DNA of 64,000 nucleotides from Traorella massiliensis (GTDB lineage: Bacteria; Bacillota_I; Bacilli_A; Erysipelotrichales; Erysipelotrichaceae): the NCBI RefSeq assembly GCF_900104665.1, contig NZ_LT629967.1, forward strand, positions 317,624-381,623. Reading direction: 5' to 3'. The notes under the pieces were generated by a model, which was not told the origin of the DNA, did not search any database, and worked only from the letters and a program-made list of their open reading frames with translations. The position numbers and the translations under genes are program-made. Positions 54,574 to 62,793 of the stretch are shown here, piece by piece. The stretch's first letter is position 1; each line of letters opens with the position of its first letter.

Positions 54574-55004
54574 ATTTGTATGAGCAGATGATTTCTCTTG
54601 GTTATCATCTGATTGCAGGAACTCTTGGAGGATTTTTATTTAGTTTTTTATCTTTATGTAGTGTTTCTTTTACTTCTTTTTTTAAAAGCCTGCTTTATGT
54701 TTTCTTTTCAATGATTAGTACTGTAGTATTTTATTATGGTTTATATTGTATTAATGGCGGTATGACACATTTTTATTTAATGGTAGTGTTTATGTGGGGA
54801 ATTTATCTTTATTATCATTTTTTTTATGAACTTCTTTTACCCCTATTTTATTATATAAAAAAGGTATTGCGACCACTTAAGAAAAAACTTGGTTTTGCGA
54901 AAAGGAAATTTTATGTTATAATAAAACAGCAAAGGGAAAAAAGAAGGAGGTTGAAACTAAAGAATGAGCAACTCAAAAAGAAACGTAAAAATGAGAAAGT
55001 TTAA
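54570..55004 (+). CDS. yabQ: Sporulation membrane protein YabQ
   Basis: The 144-residue protein has four to five membrane spans (LIAGTLGGFLFSFLSLC, SLLYVFFSMISTVVFYYGLY, FYLMVVFMWGIYLYYHFFYELLLP) and a basic C-terminal tail of Lys/Arg. YabQ is required for spore cortex assembly in Bacillus. It overlaps yabP and divIC. With yabP and spoVT, it argues that the lineage forms or formed endospores. Confidence 0.85.
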   Translation: MNLYEQMISLGYHLIAGTLGGFLFSFLSLCSVSFTSFFKSLLYVFFSMISTVVFYYGLYCINGGMTHFYLMVVFMWGIYLYYHFFYELLLPLFYYIKKVLRPLKKKLGFAKRKFYVIIKQQREKRRRLKLKNEQLKKKRKNEKV

Positions 55005-55269
55005 TTATCATTTAAAAAGTATCTTGTTAATTGCTTGTTCCTTCTGGTTCATTTTCAATGTTGTTAATGAATTAGCGACAACAAAGAAAATTAAAGATGA
55101 AATCGGCGAAGCAGAAACACTTTCAGCCCAGATCGATGAAGAAACAGCGAGTCTGGAGGAACAGAAAGAAATGCTTCAGGATCCCAACTATGCAATGAAT
55201 TATGCAAGAGGAAAACTTCTGATTTCTCAGGATGGCGAACAGATTTTCGCATTGGATGACGGAGAATAA
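54964..55269 (+). CDS. divIC: Septum formation initiator DivIC/FtsB
   Basis: The 101-residue bitopic protein has a short basic cytoplasmic end, one span (ILLIACSFWFIFNVVNELA), then an external coiled coil (KKIKDEIGEAETLSAQIDEETASLEEQKEML) and the conserved DPNYAMNYARGKL box. It works with DivIB and FtsL in the divisome. The gene starts within the end of yabQ. A GGAGG site lies 13 bases before the ATG, slightly long. Confidence 0.92.
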   Translation: MSNSKRNVKMRKFNYHLKSILLIACSFWFIFNVVNELATTKKIKDEIGEAETLSAQIDEETASLEEQKEMLQDPNYAMNYARGKLLISQDGEQIFALDDGE

Positions 55270-55290
55270 AAATTATAAAGAGAATGATAA

Positions 55291-55320
55291 AATAAGACAC
55301 CTTAGGTGTCTTGTTTTATT
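55291..55320. terminator. Two-way terminator between divIC and the HNH gene
   Basis: AAGACACC (55294-55301) and GGTGTCTT (55305-55312) pair over three bases; A- and T-rich flanks make it usable from both sides. Confidence 0.85.
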
Positions 55321-56326
55321 ATCTGATCAGTTTATATATATGATGACGATGATAATCTAAAAACATTTTTCGTGATTCATTCATATGAATCTTGTCTAAT
55401 ATGAAATTATCTTTCAATTGATAGATTTCTTTTTTATCTTGAAGTTCATCACAAATGATCATTTTTCCATGATCATCAAAGCTGATATAACCTTGATCAA
55501 AAAGATAATCATGATTGCGACAAAGCAGAAGTCCATTGTTTGAATCCATGGCTTCAATCAAATATCCGCAGTCACGGAAAGGTTTGATATGGGAAGCAAT
55601 CAGCATATGTGGCAAAGCAGCCTGACAGATGCAGCAGGCATGATGAAACTCATTAAATAGACAGTCTTTGAAAAAAACCTGCAAATCTTTAGAACAATCC
55701 CGATCAATAGGAACCCCTTTTTGGGGAAAGATATTTAACATATCTTTTAGATGTCGATAATTGACAATGGGTACTTTTTCATTGCGATATTGTAATTTTT
55801 GATGACTATATAAATCATGAGTATAGTGAGTTTTTAAACAATCAGAACAATTTAATCCTTTTTCAGTATCTTCTATGATCCAGTTATATTCATGAAGCCA
55901 TTTAGGTTCAAAGAAGCGAATATTATCGATTTTTTTCATCAAAAGAGTATCTAAGACGATAGGACGGAATTCTTCTTCTATAAAGCGTAAGGATAAAGGC
56001 TGATTTAAATTGGTTTTAAAATAGGAGAGAGTTTCATTTCTTTGAATCAATGTTTCGAATATAGATAAAGCTTCTAGTTTTGAATCATGTGAACTTTTGG
56101 CGAAAATATAAAGAGGCTGTGAAAGATCAAAGCCATTTTCCAATATATTAAGATTTCCCGAATCAACAAGAAAACTCAATAAATGATTAAATTCTTTCTT
56201 AGTAAGCATTAAATCTTTCTCATTGATATAAGAGATAAAGGTCTCATAAACAGTATCACGAGTAAGCAGATCACTTTCTATTTTATCGAAAATATGTAAA
56301 TATTTCTTAAATTGTGATTTTTTCAT
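55319..56326 (-). CDS. HNH endonuclease
   Basis: The 335-residue protein has a C-terminal HNH domain. CCICQAALPHMLIASHIKPFRDC contains a Cys pair and the first His; SNNGLLLCRNHDYLFDQGYISF has the Asn and last His. The N-terminal two-thirds is helical with no recognised motif and may bind DNA. HNH proteins of this kind are often type II-like restriction or solitary defence nucleases. No methyltransferase is next to it. It diverges from the AT-hook-like gene at 56444. Confidence 0.85.
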   Translation of the reverse strand: MKKSQFKKYLHIFDKIESDLLTRDTVYETFISYINEKDLMLTKKEFNHLLSFLVDSGNLNILENGFDLSQPLYIFAKSSHDSKLEALSIFETLIQRNETLSYFKTNLNQPLSLRFIEEEFRPIVLDTLLMKKIDNIRFFEPKWLHEYNWIIEDTEKGLNCSDCLKTHYTHDLYSHQKLQYRNEKVPIVNYRHLKDMLNIFPQKGVPIDRDCSKDLQVFFKDCLFNEFHHACCICQAALPHMLIASHIKPFRDCGYLIEAMDSNNGLLLCRNHDYLFDQGYISFDDHGKMIICDELQDKKEIYQLKDNFILDKIHMNESRKMFLDYHRHHIYKLIR

Positions 56327-56443
56327 AGGTACCTCTTACATTATTATATACAAAAATCAAAAAAAATTAAAGAAGCACCATAATGTGCGTGTTTTCGACA
56401 AACGAAAAGTCTTACAATGTTTTTATTGAAGGAGGGATTTTCT

Positions 56444-57127
56444 ATGAAAGGTCCAGGAATTAAAGATTACTTAAATGCAATTGAAACTAAAAAAGAAGAA
56501 GCAAAAAAAGCAGGACTGCATGAGATTGAAATTTCCAGCAAAGCATTGCACCAGGAAATATCACCCAATCATGCGACAATGCCAACATGCTGTCAGGCAA
56601 TGTATAAGCTGACACTGGAAGGTGATGAGATCATTAAAACACCTAAGGGAACAACAGGGTATGGCTCACATTTAATTATACGATTCAATGTTGATGATTT
56701 AGATCGGGCTCAACGTTTTCCTAATAAGAAAAGAGGAAGACCATCTAAAACTTATGAGGAAAAATTAGCGTCTAAGAAAGCGAAAATGAAGCGTAATACG
56801 GAAGATTTAAATAATCTATTAAAGATATGGCTGGATGAAAATGGATATACATTCAGCGAAGAAAAGAATGAACTGGTAGCATCTAATGGTGAAAGAAAAT
56901 GGATCATTCAAGTTCAAGGCGTAAAACGGGGAAGAAAGCAGACATTGCCAAATAAGATTAGTGAGCTGATTACCCGTATTGATGATGGCGAAACTTATTA
57001 TTCAATTGCCTTTAATGATACAAATCTTACTCGTAGACAGTGGAATGAAATCAGCAAGGTAGTGAAGGATCAGTTGAAATTAAGTGTCTTATTAGCAGAT
57101 AAACAAGGTAAGATATTAGAGATTTAA
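56444..57127 (+). CDS. DNA-binding-like protein with AT-hook motifs, unknown
   Basis: The 227-residue protein starts at the ATG at 56444 after GAAGGAGGG; an upstream ATG has no site. The N-terminal half (ISSKALHQEISPNHATMPTCCQAMYK) looks like a helical domain. A GRP core in KKRGRPSKT (about residue 94) is a classic AT-hook, and VKRGRKQ (about 167) is a weaker second one. The C-terminal part has ISELITRIDDGETYYSIAFNDTN. I do not recognise the family. It is divergent from the HNH nuclease, which suggests but does not show a link. Confidence 0.7.
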   Translation: MKGPGIKDYLNAIETKKEEAKKAGLHEIEISSKALHQEISPNHATMPTCCQAMYKLTLEGDEIIKTPKGTTGYGSHLIIRFNVDDLDRAQRFPNKKRGRPSKTYEEKLASKKAKMKRNTEDLNNLLKIWLDENGYTFSEEKNELVASNGERKWIIQVQGVKRGRKQTLPNKISELITRIDDGETYYSIAFNDTNLTRRQWNEISKVVKDQLKLSVLLADKQGKILEI

Positions 57128-57128
57128 T

Positions 57129-57151
57129 AGAGTCTGAAAAGGACTCTTTTT
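57129..57151 (+). terminator. Terminator after the AT-hook-like gene
   Basis: AGAGTC (57129-57134) pairs with GACTCT (57142-57147), followed by a T-run. Confidence 0.8.
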
Positions 57152-57188
57152 ATGTGATATAATACATATAAAAAGGAAGGATGAAGGT

Positions 57189-57617
57189 ATGAAAGCAGAA
57201 GAAATGTGGAATAAATATTGTAAAGATCCTAGCATTTCATATGATACATGGAGCTTTGGAGGAGATCCGGACCATCTGGCAAAACTTGTAGCTGAGGGAA
57301 TTAAAACAGCAACTTGCAGTGCGTATGTCTTTTATGAATTGGAGGATGAAAAACTTCCTGAAGAAGGAGAGTATAGTGTTATCTTAGATTCACAAGATGA
57401 AGCTGTGTGTATCATCAAAACAACACGGGTTTACATTGAATCTTATCATAATATTAGTGAACAGCATGCTTATAAAGAAGGAGAAGGAAAAAGAACTTTA
57501 GAAGAATGGCGTAAAATTCATGAGAAATTCTTTACGGAAGAATTAAAAAGTGTTAATCTTGAATTTAATGAAGATATGAAACTTGTATGTGAAGAATTTG
57601 AAGTAGTATATCAATAG
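57189..57617 (+). CDS. ASCH-domain protein
   Basis: The 142-residue protein is an ASCH-domain (PUA-like) RNA-binding or small nucleic-acid-processing protein. Family blocks are WSFGGDPDHLAKLVAEGIKTATCSAY (residues 21-46) and the strand YSVILDSQDEAVCIIKTTRV. The latter half has the conserved AYKEGEGKRTLEEWRKIHEKFF. The role in the cell is not known. It heads a compact four-gene row (spaced 8 bases or overlapping) with HD, aldolase and GNAT genes. Confidence 0.88.
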   Translation: MKAEEMWNKYCKDPSISYDTWSFGGDPDHLAKLVAEGIKTATCSAYVFYELEDEKLPEEGEYSVILDSQDEAVCIIKTTRVYIESYHNISEQHAYKEGEGKRTLEEWRKIHEKFFTEELKSVNLEFNEDMKLVCEEFEVVYQ

Positions 57618-57625
57618 GAGAGAGC

Positions 57626-58192
57626 ATGGAAATCAGTGAATTTTTAAACTTTATGCATATGGCAGAAAACTTAAAACAGGTGACCCGTCATAGCTGGACA
57701 AGCAAAGGTCGTCATGAAGATGTTGCGGCACATAGCTGGCGTGTGGCATTGATGGCTATGATGGTAAGTGATGAATTTAAGGAATTAGATATGAATCGGG
57801 TAATCAAGATGTGTCTGGTTCATGATTTAGGAGAGAGCATTACAAGTGATATTCCTTCTTTTGAAAAGACAGATAAAGATGAAGCAGTTGAAGTAGAGGC
57901 ACAAAATCAGCTCATAAATTGTGTGAGTGGTGAGTTTCATGAAGAATTGAAAGCCTTATTTCATGAAATCAATGAAATGAAAACAAAGGAAGCGAAGCTT
58001 TATAAATGCTTAGATAAACTAGAAGCTTTGATCCAGCATAATGAAGCGAGTCTTGATACATGGCTTGATTTAGAAAGAGAGCTTCAATTGACTTACGGTA
58101 TTGAAGAATGTGAAACTTTTGAATATACTAAAAAATTAAGAGAAAGAGTGAAACAGGACTCAATGGATAAAATGAAGGAGGAAGGAAAATGA
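57626..58192 (+). CDS. HD-domain phosphohydrolase, YfbR-like
   Basis: The 188-residue protein has the HD metal site: SRHEDVAAHSWRVALMA-like GRHEDVAAHSWRVAL (His pair), then CLVHDLGESITSDIPSF (HD). This pattern fits YfbR/HDDC2 5'-deoxynucleotidases, which cut nucleoside monophosphates. The substrate is inferred. It lies eight bases after the ASCH gene and overlaps the aldolase gene by four. Confidence 0.88.
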   Translation: MEISEFLNFMHMAENLKQVTRHSWTSKGRHEDVAAHSWRVALMAMMVSDEFKELDMNRVIKMCLVHDLGESITSDIPSFEKTDKDEAVEVEAQNQLINCVSGEFHEELKALFHEINEMKTKEAKLYKCLDKLEALIQHNEASLDTWLDLERELQLTYGIEECETFEYTKKLRERVKQDSMDKMKEEGK

Positions 58193-59223
58193 TTCATTTT
58201 GAGTGTGATTACACAGAAGGAGCTCATCCAAATATTATCAAACGTTTAACAGAAACGAATATGATGCAGACATGCGGTTATGGTGAAGATGAGATCTGTG
58301 AAAACGCCCGTAATAAAATAAAAAAGGCAATCGGAAATCAAAAAGCTGATGTACACTTTTTAGTAGGGGGTACACAGGCCAATCTGACAGTCATTGATGC
58401 GGTTTTACGACCATATCAGGGTGTATTGAGTGCAGTGAGTGGTCATATCAACGTTCATGAAACAGGAGCTGTGGAAGCTTGCGGTCATAAGGTTTTGGCA
58501 CTTGATAGTGAAGATGGTACGATTCATGCAGAACAGGTTAGAGAATATATGGAACGTCATCTTCATGATTCTTCTCGTGAACATACAGTACAGCCGGGAA
58601 TGGTTTACATTTCATTTCCTACAGAGAATGGTACTTTGTATACAAAAAAACAATTAAAAGAGTTATATAAGGTTTGTTCTCACTATCATTTGCCGTTATT
58701 TATTGATGGGGCACGTTTAGGTTATGGATTGATGAGCCCTGAAAATGACTGTACTTTAAAAGATATTGCGAAATATAGTGATGTTTTCTATATTGGCGGT
58801 ACAAAAGTAGGCGCTTTATTTGGGGAAGCCGTAGTAATTATAAATAATAATCTAAAGAAAGATTTCAGGTATATGATCAAACAAAAAGGCGGTATGCTAG
58901 CAAAAGGAAGACTTTTAGGTATCCAGTTTGATGAACTTTTCGAAAATAATTTGTACTTTGATATTTCTAAGCATGCGATCGATCTGGCAATGAAGATTAA
59001 ACAGGCTTGTATGGAGAATCATATTGAACTGGCTTATGAATCATTTACGAATCAGCAGTTTGTATTATTGAATGATGAGCAGGTAAAGAAACTAGAAGAG
59101 AAATTTGTCGTATCTCATATTGAAAGAAAAGGCGACATGAATGTAATTCGCCTTTGCACAAGCTGGGCAACGACAAAAGAAAATGTTGATTTGCTGATAG
59201 AAAAATTAAAGGAATTATGCTGA
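58189..59223 (+). CDS. Low-specificity threonine aldolase (PLP-dependent)
   Basis: The 344-residue fold-type I PLP enzyme resembles L-threonine/allo-threonine aldolases, which split Thr to glycine and acetaldehyde. Conserved parts are CGYGEDEICENARNKIKKAIG (30-50), FLVGGTQANLTVID (about 56), PLFIDGARLGYGL (PLP Asp, about 175) and YIGGTKVGALFGEAVV with the PLP Lys (about 205). It overlaps its neighbours on both sides. It might counteract threonine excess. Confidence 0.9.
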   Translation: MIHFECDYTEGAHPNIIKRLTETNMMQTCGYGEDEICENARNKIKKAIGNQKADVHFLVGGTQANLTVIDAVLRPYQGVLSAVSGHINVHETGAVEACGHKVLALDSEDGTIHAEQVREYMERHLHDSSREHTVQPGMVYISFPTENGTLYTKKQLKELYKVCSHYHLPLFIDGARLGYGLMSPENDCTLKDIAKYSDVFYIGGTKVGALFGEAVVIINNNLKKDFRYMIKQKGGMLAKGRLLGIQFDELFENNLYFDISKHAIDLAMKIKQACMENHIELAYESFTNQQFVLLNDEQVKKLEEKFVVSHIERKGDMNVIRLCTSWATTKENVDLLIEKLKELC

Positions 59224-59681
59224 TCTGTGTAAAACCGAAATTTGATGAGTTAAGCTATCGTCAGAAATGGCTGACTGATGAAAAAACAATGGCTTATAAT
59301 CAAAAATGGGGAGGAACGATTCCTTTTCCCAAAGAAAAATGGGAATCGTGGTATGAGCGCTGGATTATAAATCCTGATAGAAAATTCTATGCTTATTTAT
59401 ATTCTGAAGAAGAGAAAGATTATGTAGGGGAAATCAGTTATCATTATGATGAAAGTTATGATGAGATGATTGCTTCGGTGATTATTGATGATGCCTATCG
59501 TCATCATGGTTATGGAAAAGCAGGATTACGTCTGTTGTGTGATCAAGCGAGCAAGATGGGTTATCGATCGATTTGTGATGATATTGCGATTGATAATCCT
59601 TCGGTATCGATGTTTTTAAAAGAGGGCTTTTATGAAGTCTTTAGAAATGATAGTATCATCATGGTTAGGAAAGAATTATAA
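59217..59681 (+). CDS. GNAT-family N-acetyltransferase
   Basis: The 154-residue protein has the acetyl-CoA loop in DDAYRHHGYGKAGLRLLCD (Q/RxxGxG/A, about 100) and the C-terminal SVSMFLKEGFYEVFRND. The substrate is unknown. It starts seven bases inside the aldolase gene and ends the row at a two-way terminator. Confidence 0.88.
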   Translation: MLICVKPKFDELSYRQKWLTDEKTMAYNQKWGGTIPFPKEKWESWYERWIINPDRKFYAYLYSEEEKDYVGEISYHYDESYDEMIASVIIDDAYRHHGYGKAGLRLLCDQASKMGYRSICDDIAIDNPSVSMFLKEGFYEVFRNDSIIMVRKEL

Positions 59682-59707
59682 TAAAAGATGCGTGCGCATC
59701 TTTTATT
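59680..59707. terminator. Two-way terminator
   Basis: AATAAAAGATGC (59680-59691) pairs with GCATCTTTTATT (59696-59707) over four bases. It serves both converging operons. Confidence 0.9.
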
Positions 59708-60140
59708 ATGTCAGTGATACTTTTCGATCCCAAATAACTCCAATCGTCATAATGACAATACCGATAACTTTTATAAATGAGAAAGAATATCCAAATGCAA
59801 GATCTAATAGAAATGAAGCAATCAATTGTCCAATCAAAATAATGATGGCTGATTGAAAGAGATTCATTTTATTCAATGATGTAATATTTAAAAAGAAGGC
59901 AATGACCCCGAATACTCCACCCAAATAAAGCCAGAAAGGAGCTTGTGTTAACTGTGTCATACCTGTTTTTGCTTCCGGATAAGCTAAAACGACACATAAA
60001 GATGCGATACTACCTATAAGATAATTCATTAAACAGCCGCTATTATTTCCAAGATGTTTGGTTGCCTGAAAGTTAACAGTACGGTTTATTACATTAAGAC
60101 AGCCAAGAAGCAAAGCTAATAGTATATAGAATATTTCCAT
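59706..60140 (-). CDS. DMT-family small transporter (DUF606), subunit 1
   Basis: The 144-residue protein has about five spans and the YdcZ/DUF606 pattern (EIFYILLALLLGCLNVINRTVNFQATKHLGNN, then GSIASLCVVLAYPE). Members of this group occur as adjacent pairs that likely form one heterodimeric exporter; the neighbour at 60142 is the partner. The start is the ATG at 60140 after TGGAGG, not the upstream ATG at 60173. Substrate unknown. Confidence 0.85.
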   Translation of the reverse strand: MEIFYILLALLLGCLNVINRTVNFQATKHLGNNSGCLMNYLIGSIASLCVVLAYPEAKTGMTQLTQAPFWLYLGGVFGVIAFFLNITSLNKMNLFQSAIIILIGQLIASFLLDLAFGYSFSFIKVIGIVIMTIGVIWDRKVSLT

Positions 60141-60141
60141 G

Positions 60142-60567
60142 TTAACCTCCAAAATTAATAAGTAAGATACCAAAGATGATAAGTAATAAAGCAGGAACTC
60201 TTTTCACGTTGAAAGAATTTTGAACAACACCAAAAAGACCAAAATGATCTAATAGAATGGAAAGAAAGATTTGTCCTGCAATTGAAAGACAGGTGGTCAG
60301 CACATTACCGATATGAGAAATCGCCAGTGAAGTAAAGCTGACAAGCAATAATCCACATAAGCCGCCACTATAGATATAGATAGGCATAGGACCTAATCGT
60401 ATTTTTTCTTTTTTAATGACTTTGATATAAAGAATCATCAGGATAGCACCAATAAGATGTACAAGAAAACTGGTACCATAAATACCGATGACAGTGCTTA
60501 ACTGTCCATTGAAGCTTTGCATACAAGCTAAAAGAACCCCTGAAAGGAATACTAAAAAGTATTTCAT
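60142..60567 (-). CDS. DMT-family small transporter (DUF606), subunit 2
   Basis: The 141-residue partner has the same half-transporter layout (YFLVFLSGVLLACMQSFNGQLSTVIGIYGTSFLVHLIG; later QIFLSILLDHFGLFG). The start is the ATG at 60567 after GGAGCGGTG. One base separates its stop from the other subunit's ATG, so both are made from one transcript in equal amounts. Confidence 0.85.
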   Translation of the reverse strand: MKYFLVFLSGVLLACMQSFNGQLSTVIGIYGTSFLVHLIGAILMILYIKVIKKEKIRLGPMPIYIYSGGLCGLLLVSFTSLAISHIGNVLTTCLSIAGQIFLSILLDHFGLFGVVQNSFNVKRVPALLLIIFGILLINFGG

Positions 60568-60615
60568 AATTATCACCGCTCCTTATTATATAGGGTTTTA
60601 TACAGATTGCAATGA

Positions 60616-60640
60616 AAAAAGGAGCGAATGCTCCTTCATT
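60616..60640 (-). terminator. Terminator of the small membrane protein gene
   Basis: AAGGAGC (60619-60625) pairs with GCTCCTT (60630-60636); on the minus strand a T-run follows. Confidence 0.8.
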
Positions 60641-60819
60641 TATTTAAGATTGTTTTCTTGCTCAGAAAGCTTTTTTCCATAAGAAGCAAGCATATATGTT
60701 AGAAAGCTTCCTCCTAAAAGATATCCGCTGATTCTTGCAGCTTTTACAGTTTTTCTTGCAGTCTTATTTTTCATCACTTTCTTTTTAGCGATTCTTATCG
60801 CTTGTTTCTTTATGTCCAT
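60640..60819 (-). CDS. Small basic membrane protein, unknown
   Basis: The 59-residue product starts at the ATG at 60819 after TGGGTGATG. A Lys/Arg-rich first half (IKKQAIRIAKKKVMKNKTARKTVKAA) leads to one weak span (ISGYLLGGSFLTYMLASYG). No family is recognised. It lies just downstream of asnB on the same strand. Confidence 0.6.
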   Translation of the reverse strand: MDIKKQAIRIAKKKVMKNKTARKTVKAARISGYLLGGSFLTYMLASYGKKLSEQENNLK

Positions 60820-60856
60820 GGTCATCACCCATGTTCATTATACACGTTTTTCTGAC

Positions 60857-62659
60857 TTATTGAATCTGAATTTTATACTTTTTTATCCAATAGTTAATTT
60901 GTAAGAGATAAGCAATCGTCTGTGGTGTTGTCATGAGCTGACCATACCATGGTATGCTGCTTTCTTCATCACAAAGCTTTAATATTTCTTCTTTATTAAA
61001 AATTTTCCATAATGGTTCATCCACTTTAGAAATTTTAATAAGCTCCTGACGTAAAATTCTTAGATATTCAGGATGATGGGTTTTAGGAAAAGGGCTTTTC
61101 TTACGTTCACTGATCTCTTTAGGTAAAAGATTTTTCATGGCTTCTCTTAAAAGTCCTTTTTCTTTTTGGTTATGATTTTTATATTCCCAAGGAATCGAAT
61201 AGACATAATTTAAGATACGGGTATCACAGAAAGGAACACGTGCTTCAAGTCCGCTAGCCATGCTCATGCGATCTTTTCTATCTAATAGTGTCTGCATGAA
61301 CCAGTGAATGTTGAGATAGGTCATTTGCTGGATGGCAAGATCTTCTGTAGAAGCATTTTTAAGAAGTGGTGCTTTTTGAATTGAATTGTGATAAAGTGAG
61401 CCAACATAGTGATGATAGTCGATTTGATATTGATTTAAAAGGAGGGAATGACGATATTCAAGATTTTGAGTCCATGGAAAGTAAGAAAGGTTTTGATCTT
61501 GAAACCAAGGATAACCTCCAAAAATTTCATCAGCACACTCACCAGATAAGACAACATCGACATGCTTTTTAACTTCTTCACAGAAACATAAAAGGGCTGT
61601 ATCTACATCTGCCATGCCTGGTAGATCTCTGGCATCCACGGCTTTATAGAGGGCATTGATCAAATCAGAGCTTTTCAGCTTGATTTTTGTGTGTTTGGTT
61701 TCAAATGTACTGACCATCAAGTCGATATAAGGAATATCACTGGTTGGCTGAAAATGATTTGGAATAAAATAAAGATCATTTTCTTCAAACTCTAATGAGA
61801 ACGTTGATAGCTGTTTTCCTTCTTTTTTATAATGGTTGGCTGCAACAGCACAAATGATAGAGGAATCAAGACCTCCGGATAAGAATGCGCCAATTTTCAC
61901 ATCACTAACTAATTGTCTTTCAATGGAATCAAAGACAAGAGATCTTACTTTTTCAACAGTTTCTTCATAACTATCAATATGTGGCTCTGCTTTTAATTCG
62001 AAATAAGAATGTATTTGAAAAGAAGAGGATGAATATGTCGCATATTCACCGCCTTTGATCTCATAAATATTCTTAAAAACACCATTGCCGCTAATTCTTC
62101 CAGGACCAAGATAGGCAATTTGATGAATAGAATGTTCATCAATGATCGGTTTTACAAGCGGATAGGTCAGTAATGTTTTGATTTCACTGGCAAAAACCAA
62201 TATTTGATTTACAAATGTATAAAATAAAGGTTTAACGCCCATAGGATCTCGTGCTAGAAATAAACATTTGTCTTTTGAGTTATAAATGGCAAAGGCAAAA
62301 ATACCGTTGATCATATGAAGACAGTTTTCCTTATAATAAATATAAGCATTTAGAATGACTTCTGTATCACAGGATGTATGAAAAACAATACCCTTTTCTT
62401 CTAAATCACAACGTAATTCTTCTGTATTGTAACACTCTCCGTTATAAATGATCGTATAGTCGCCGATATGCATCGGCTGTAAACCTTTTTCCACATCAAC
62501 GATTGCTAGACGGGTATGCATCAAAGCAATGTGATCTTCTAAATAAAGTCCATCACTGGTAGGACCACGGTGTTTCATTGATTGGATCATGTCTTTAAAA
62601 ATAATTTTTTGGTTTTCAAGATGATGATTTTCATCTAGGATTCCAGCTATACCACACAT
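60857..62659 (-). CDS. asnB: Asparagine synthase (glutamine-hydrolysing)
   Basis: AsnB (600 residues) makes asparagine from aspartate. The N-terminal class II glutaminase begins with the nucleophile Cys2 (MCGIAGILDENHH) and has MKHRGPTSDG and IYNGECYNTEELR. The synthetase half has the ATP loop FLSGGLDSSIICAVA (about 258) and SGECADEIFGGYPWF. Both domains are whole. The glutaminase supplies ammonia through an internal tunnel. It diverges from gpmI. Confidence 0.96.
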   Translation of the reverse strand: MCGIAGILDENHHLENQKIIFKDMIQSMKHRGPTSDGLYLEDHIALMHTRLAIVDVEKGLQPMHIGDYTIIYNGECYNTEELRCDLEEKGIVFHTSCDTEVILNAYIYYKENCLHMINGIFAFAIYNSKDKCLFLARDPMGVKPLFYTFVNQILVFASEIKTLLTYPLVKPIIDEHSIHQIAYLGPGRISGNGVFKNIYEIKGGEYATYSSSSFQIHSYFELKAEPHIDSYEETVEKVRSLVFDSIERQLVSDVKIGAFLSGGLDSSIICAVAANHYKKEGKQLSTFSLEFEENDLYFIPNHFQPTSDIPYIDLMVSTFETKHTKIKLKSSDLINALYKAVDARDLPGMADVDTALLCFCEEVKKHVDVVLSGECADEIFGGYPWFQDQNLSYFPWTQNLEYRHSLLLNQYQIDYHHYVGSLYHNSIQKAPLLKNASTEDLAIQQMTYLNIHWFMQTLLDRKDRMSMASGLEARVPFCDTRILNYVYSIPWEYKNHNQKEKGLLREAMKNLLPKEISERKKSPFPKTHHPEYLRILRQELIKISKVDEPLWKIFNKEEILKLCDEESSIPWYGQLMTTPQTIAYLLQINYWIKKYKIQIQ

Positions 62660-62793
62660 AATTTCACTCCTTTTTCAATCAAGTGTATTCAATTCAAATA
62701 TGAATTATGAAAAAATGTGAAAAAAATAGTAAATCAGGTGCTAATTTTTAAAAAAAGTGATATATTATGTAAAGGAAATATGGAGGAGAATAT

